The notes under the pieces were generated by a model. That model saw only the letters and a list, made by a program, of their open reading frames with translations. It searched no databases and was not told the origin of the DNA. This document shows positions 6,430 to 9,568 of a stretch of DNA of 9,568 nucleotides, one piece after another; within the stretch, counting starts at the first letter, position 1; every line of letters begins with the position of its first letter. The stretch is from Chloroflexia bacterium (lineage in GTDB: Bacteria > Chloroflexota > Chloroflexia > Thermomicrobiales > UBA6265), in NCBI GenBank assembly GCA_030430125.1, contig JAUIGA010000100.1:1-9568 (forward strand), given 5' to 3'. The translations under genes were made by a program, and so were the position numbers.

Positions 6430-7959
6430 CTACGACAGGCCGAGGCGGTCGAACTGCGACTGTGGCGCCTGCATGTCGGTCAGCGCGTGGACGAGCAAAT
6501 CGCGCATGCGCGCCTCCTGCGGATCGCCGCGTCCGGCGAGGTCGCGTGCCTGCCCCGGATCGTCTCGCACGTCGAACAGCATCGGCCGCTCGTGACGCGA
6601 TCGCGACGGATTGCGGTAGCGCCACACCGGCGAGTCGGTGTAGGGCAGGAACCGTCCACTCTCCGCGTCCTGGTGCGGTCGTGGCGGCTGGAACCAGTCC
6701 CACGGATCCATCTGCAGCATCATCGTCGAGTACGCCTCGGCCGGTTTCTCCGGATCGCAGGGCTGGAAGTACGTGTGCTCGCCATCGGTGACGTTGATCG
6801 ACGAGCCCCAGTAGCCATAGATCGCCCAGTCGCGGTGGCGGTCCGTCTCGCCACGTACCACCGGCATCAGCGATCGGCTGTGGACGTGCGCGGGGATCTC
6901 GGCGTTGAGCGCGTCGAGCATGGTCGCGTAGAGATCGACAGTGGACGTGAGTGCCGCCGAGCGCCCACCGGGCTTCGGGTTGTCCGGATGCCAGATCAGC
7001 AGCGGGGTGTGGGCGAGGGTGTTGTAGTAAGGACAATCCGGCTTGCCCATCCAGCCGTGGTCGCCGAGGTAGTGGCCGTGGTCGGTGGTGACGATCACCA
7101 TCGTCTCGTCCCAGAGCTCCTGGCGGTCGAGCTCGTCCAGCACCTCTCCGAGCCAGCGGTCGACCATCGTTACCTTGCCGGCGAACTGCGACCGCGCAAA
7201 GGCGACCTGCCGCTCGGAAAGCCTGCTGCGCCCCTCGTCAATCCGCCCATAAACCGGCCAGACAACCAGCTCGGGGTCGGTCGGGTCCTCGTCGGTGTAC
7301 ATCGAGGCGTAGGGCTCGGGGACGTGGAAGGGCTCGTGGACGTCGAAGCTGTCAACCACCAGCATCCACGTGTCATGTTCGGTGTTCTCGCGGAGCCAGT
7401 CGCGGGCCGAGGAGAAGACCTTCGCCGGGAAGAAGTCGAGTTCGTTCTCGCGGCCGAACCCGGCGACGTTGCGGGCATAGGCCGCGCGGCTCATATAGGT
7501 CGTGATGTCGTCCGCATCGGCCTCGGTGCGGGCAAGCTGCCGCAGGAAGGCCGGATTGGGGGTGCGCGGTGCCGTCCGCCAGGCATCGCTTTCGTGCCCC
7601 CGGATGAACTCGAAGCCGTTGAAGTCCTCGTAGTAGCCATGCGAGCCATGCTGGAAGAAATGGTAGTGGTCGGTGACGAACTGCGTTCGCGCTCCGGCCT
7701 GTCGTGCTGCCCGGGCGAGGGGCATGTCGAACGGCTCCATCGGCCCCCACGGACGCCAGAGGAACTCCTGGATGCCGGCGTGGAACTCGCGCCGGGCGGG
7801 CATGCACGGCAGGCTGCCCACATAGTGGCGGTCGAAGGTGAGCGACCGTTCGGCGAAGCGGTCGAGATTCGGCGTTTGCACGTCCAGCTCGATCGGCTGG
7901 CCGTAGACGTCGAGGAAGTGCCGGTTGAGACTGTCGATCGAGATGAAGACGACGTTCAT
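6430..7959 (-). CDS. Cytoplasmic sulfatase / alkaline-phosphatase-superfamily ester hydrolase
   Basis: This 509-residue protein belongs to the sulfatase family, which uses a formylglycine made from Cys or Ser to split sulfate, phosphate or phosphonate esters. Cys52 in CMPAR (52-56) is the Cys-type CxPxR site. Other expected residues are Asp9 in SIDS, His208 in DVHEP, Asp293-His294 in TTDHGHYLGDHGWMGK, and Lys306. A single N-terminal Asp followed by Ser, and Asp-His where many sulfatases have Asp-Asn, recall phosphonate monoester hydrolases and their relatives, so the bond cleaved is uncertain. The N-terminus starts directly at the first beta strand with no signal peptide, implying cytoplasmic action. 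The ATG at 7959 follows GGAGAGGG at rather long spacing. The gene lies 133 bp after two sugar-type permease genes, suggesting hydrolysis of an imported compound. No formylglycine-generating enzyme is in the window. Confidence 0.92.
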   Translation of the reverse strand: MNVVFISIDSLNRHFLDVYGQPIELDVQTPNLDRFAERSLTFDRHYVGSLPCMPARREFHAGIQEFLWRPWGPMEPFDMPLARAARQAGARTQFVTDHYHFFQHGSHGYYEDFNGFEFIRGHESDAWRTAPRTPNPAFLRQLARTEADADDITTYMSRAAYARNVAGFGRENELDFFPAKVFSSARDWLRENTEHDTWMLVVDSFDVHEPFHVPEPYASMYTDEDPTDPELVVWPVYGRIDEGRSRLSERQVAFARSQFAGKVTMVDRWLGEVLDELDRQELWDETMVIVTTDHGHYLGDHGWMGKPDCPYYNTLAHTPLLIWHPDNPKPGGRSAALTSTVDLYATMLDALNAEIPAHVHSRSLMPVVRGETDRHRDWAIYGYWGSSINVTDGEHTYFQPCDPEKPAEAYSTMMLQMDPWDWFQPPRPHQDAESGRFLPYTDSPVWRYRNPSRSRHERPMLFDVRDDPGQARDLAGRGDPQEARMRDLLVHALTDMQAPQSQFDRLGLS

Positions 7960-8011
7960 GCGATGGTTTCCCTCTCCGCTCGGCCGGCACGCGGCCGACG
8001 CACCCATTCGT

Positions 8012-8066
8012 GTACGGGCCGGGACAAGCCCGGCCCTCGAATGGCGGCCACAAGGGCCGCCCGTAC
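8012..8066. repeat. Twin-hairpin palindromic element with ACAAG loops
   Basis: Between the permease and sulfatase genes two perfect hairpins lie side by side: 8016-8036 (8 pairs, GGGCCGGG arm) and 8043-8061 (7 pairs, GGCGGCC arm), each with the same ACAAG loop in the same direction. GTACGGGC at 8012-8019 and GCCCGTAC at 8059-8066 are perfect inverted repeats bounding the unit. It resembles intergenic repeats I recall from Chloroflexota, but that cannot be tested here. It may attenuate or stabilise the mRNA between the two genes. Confidence 0.6.
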
Positions 8067-8092
8067 GTGAGAATCGGCAGCACAGCCGCCGA

Positions 8093-8932
8093 TCAGCCCT
8101 TCACCCCTCCCAGGCTGAGCCCGTGCACGATGTGACGCTGCGCAATCAGCGCGATGGCGATCACGGGCCCCATGATCAGCACTGCCGTGGCCGTGAACGG
8201 TCCCCAGCGGCTCTCCTCCGCGGCGAGGAAGCCGAAGATCGCGACCGTCGCCGGCTGGGTGTTCGGTCCCGACAGCACTACCGCGTACAGGAAGTCGTTC
8301 CAGGCGTTGATGAAGGCGAAGATCGTCGTGACGGCGATGCCACCGCGCGCCAGAGGCATCACCACCTGCAGGAACGCCTGGAAGCGGGTAGCGCCATCGA
8401 TCTTCGCGGCCTCTTCGAGCTCGAATGGGATCTCGGCGAAGTAGGTGATCAGCAGCCAGATGCTGAACGGGATGGTGATCGTCAGGTAGATCGTGATCAG
8501 CCCGCCGTAGCTGTCGAGCAGGTCGAGTTCGCTGAGTCCGTAATAGAAGGGGATCAGGAGACCCATCGGTGGCGCCATCTGCATCAGCAGTGTGTAGAAG
8601 GTCAGTGGCGTGCGCATGCGGAACCGGAGACGGGCGTAGGCGTAGGCGGCGGGCACAGCCACCAGCATCGCGAGGAGCGTGCTGACCACGCTGATGATGG
8701 TGCTGTTGACGATGCTCTTCACGATTCCGCCCGTCTCAAGCGCCTCGATGTAGTTGTTGAGCGTCGGCAGGAAGAAAATCGTCGGCGGGCTGTTGAAGAT
8801 CAGGGTGCGAGGCTTGAGCGATGTCATCACCACCCAGATCACCGGCACCGACCAGATGAAGATCGCGCCGATCAGCAGGGCGTAGGTCGCGGCGTTGACG
8901 ATGGTGGTGCGCCTGCGGCGTGCCGTGGTCAT
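8093..8932 (-). CDS. Carbohydrate ABC transporter permease, MalG type
   Basis: This 279-residue inner-membrane protein is the second permease of a CUT1-type sugar importer. A basic N-terminus leads to a first span (about 15-38), a periplasmic loop, and five further spans. The cytoplasmic EAA loop that docks the ATPase reads EEAAKIDGATRFQAFLQVVMPL at about residues 173-194, with the conserved Gly and Pro. The C-terminal GLSLGGVKG ending is typical of MalG-like subunits. Two starts compete: the ATG at 8941 overlaps the previous stop as ATGA, but GAGG touches it directly; the ATG at 8932 has that GAGG nine bases upstream, so I chose it (8941 adds three residues). It is translationally tight with the preceding permease gene. 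The sugar is not predictable from this subunit. Confidence 0.93.
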   Translation of the reverse strand: MTTARRRRTTIVNAATYALLIGAIFIWSVPVIWVVMTSLKPRTLIFNSPPTIFFLPTLNNYIEALETGGIVKSIVNSTIISVVSTLLAMLVAVPAAYAYARLRFRMRTPLTFYTLLMQMAPPMGLLIPFYYGLSELDLLDSYGGLITIYLTITIPFSIWLLITYFAEIPFELEEAAKIDGATRFQAFLQVVMPLARGGIAVTTIFAFINAWNDFLYAVVLSGPNTQPATVAIFGFLAAEESRWGPFTATAVLIMGPVIAIALIAQRHIVHGLSLGGVKG

Positions 8933-8937
8933 GATCG

Positions 8938-9568
8938 TCATCCTCGCTGTCGCATCCGGAAGACCGCCCAGCTGATCACCAGCGTGATCAGCAGCAGCAC
9001 GGTCCCGAGCGCCGCGCCGTAACCCAGCCTCAGGCTCGTGAACGAGATGCGGTAAGCATAAAGATTCAGGATCTCCGTAGCCGTGCCGGGACCGCCGCCG
9101 GTGGCCGAGTAGATCGCGTCGAAGGCCCGGAAGGCGATCATGATGCGCAGGATGATCACCACCACGATCGCGGAACGCAGCAGCGGCAGGGTGATGTCGC
9201 GGAAGCGCTGCCAACCGCTGGCACCGTCGATCAGCGCCGCCTCGAAGGGATCGTCCGGCATCGCGTGCAGGCTGGCGGTGAAGACCAGGAAGGCGAACGG
9301 TGTCCACTGCCAGGTGTGGATGAGGATCACCGACGCCAGCGCCCAGGTGGGTTGCGTGAGCCAGGGGTATGGACCCAGCCCCATCTGCTGCAGGATGGCG
9401 TCGATGATGCCGTAGTCGGGGGTCAGGACCAGGGTGCGCCAGGTGAGCCCGACCGCGACCGGCGCGAGGATCATCGGAAGCAGCAACGCCACCCGCAAGA
9501 CCCCCTGACCGCGAAGCGGCCGGAACAATGCGAGGGCCAGGGCCAGGCCGATCACCACCTGCAGCAGG
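8938..9568 (-). CDS. Carbohydrate ABC transporter permease, MalF type (partial, 5' end outside)
   Basis: The last 209 or so residues of the first permease of the pair are present; the frame stays open to the window edge, so the N-terminus and first span(s) are missing. At least four hydrophobic spans are visible. The EAA loop, EAALIDGASGWQRFRDITLPLL, is at about residues 109-130 of the fragment. ATGGGPG..TEILNLYAY after it is typical of MalF/UgpA-like subunits. The TGA at 8938-8940 overlaps or nearly abuts the MalG-type start, showing a two-gene operon. A binding-protein gene is expected just upstream outside the window; no ATPase gene is present here, and such importers often share an ATPase encoded elsewhere. 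Confidence 0.93.
   Translation of the reverse strand, partial: LLQVVIGLALALALFRPLRGQGVLRVALLLPMILAPVAVGLTWRTLVLTPDYGIIDAILQQMGLGPYPWLTQPTWALASVILIHTWQWTPFAFLVFTASLHAMPDDPFEAALIDGASGWQRFRDITLPLLRSAIVVVIILRIMIAFRAFDAIYSATGGGPGTATEILNLYAYRISFTSLRLGYGAALGTVLLLITLVISWAVFRMRQRG

Noticed and set aside
6271..8070. A 599-codon plus-strand open frame opposite the sulfatase gene
   Set aside because: Low-complexity Arg/Val/His-rich translation without motifs, starting inside the palindromic element; the opposite strand has all sulfatase motifs in order.
8073..8093. A 6-bp stem (ATCGGC/GCCGAT) at the stop codon of the MalG-type gene as a terminator
   Set aside because: Short stem, nine-base loop, no T-run, and it overlaps the stop codon; too weak to call.
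7925..9022. A 365-codon plus-strand open frame opposite the permease genes
   Set aside because: Highly charged antisense translation; it spans the intergenic hairpins and lies opposite a clear MalG-type permease.

Overview
This is a GC-rich bacterial window with ordinary operonic gene density: eight protein genes, seven on the minus strand and one on the plus strand, with no rRNA, tRNA, CRISPR array or transposase seen. High GC, long antisense open frames and intergenic palindromes beginning GTCAT..CTGAGC and GTACGGGC suggest a Chloroflexota (Thermomicrobia-like) or actinobacterial genome. That assignment is inference from sequence style; there is no marker gene.

Left block (171-5320, minus strand, read right to left): a 735-aa MMPL/RND exporter, a UlaG-like metallo-beta-lactamase-fold hydrolase, a ZIP-like metal transporter lacking the usual histidines, and a polytopic membrane protein of unknown function. 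Gaps are 112, 111 and 88 bp. A perfect 13-bp hairpin after the exporter and a TTGACA-type promoter candidate before the ZIP gene suggest several transcripts rather than one tight operon. A perfect 17-bp stem lies at the far left, after the membrane protein gene.

Centre (5321-6096): a TetR-family regulator is divergent from the exporter. Between them are two direct copies of a TTGCA-N6-TGCA(A/T) palindrome, 18 bp apart, over the likely exporter promoter. This is the usual layout of a local repressor controlling an efflux or lipid exporter.

Convergent gap (6097-6429): it carries no gene but most of it is a 165-bp imperfect palindrome with two internal hairpins, probably a dispersed non-autonomous element that may also end transcription from both sides.

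Right block (6430-9568, minus strand): two MalF/MalG-type sugar ABC permeases, the first cut by the window edge, then a Cys-type sulfatase or phospho/phosphonate-ester hydrolase without a signal peptide. The likely job is import of a small ester (possibly a sulfated or phosphorylated sugar derivative) and its cleavage in the cytoplasm. The binding protein and ATPase are not in the window. The 133-bp gap before the sulfatase holds a second palindromic element with twin hairpins sharing an ACAAG loop.

I see no clearly new biological system. The best leads are the two structured intergenic elements, the tandem operator, the substrate of the cytoplasmic sulfatase and the orphan membrane protein.
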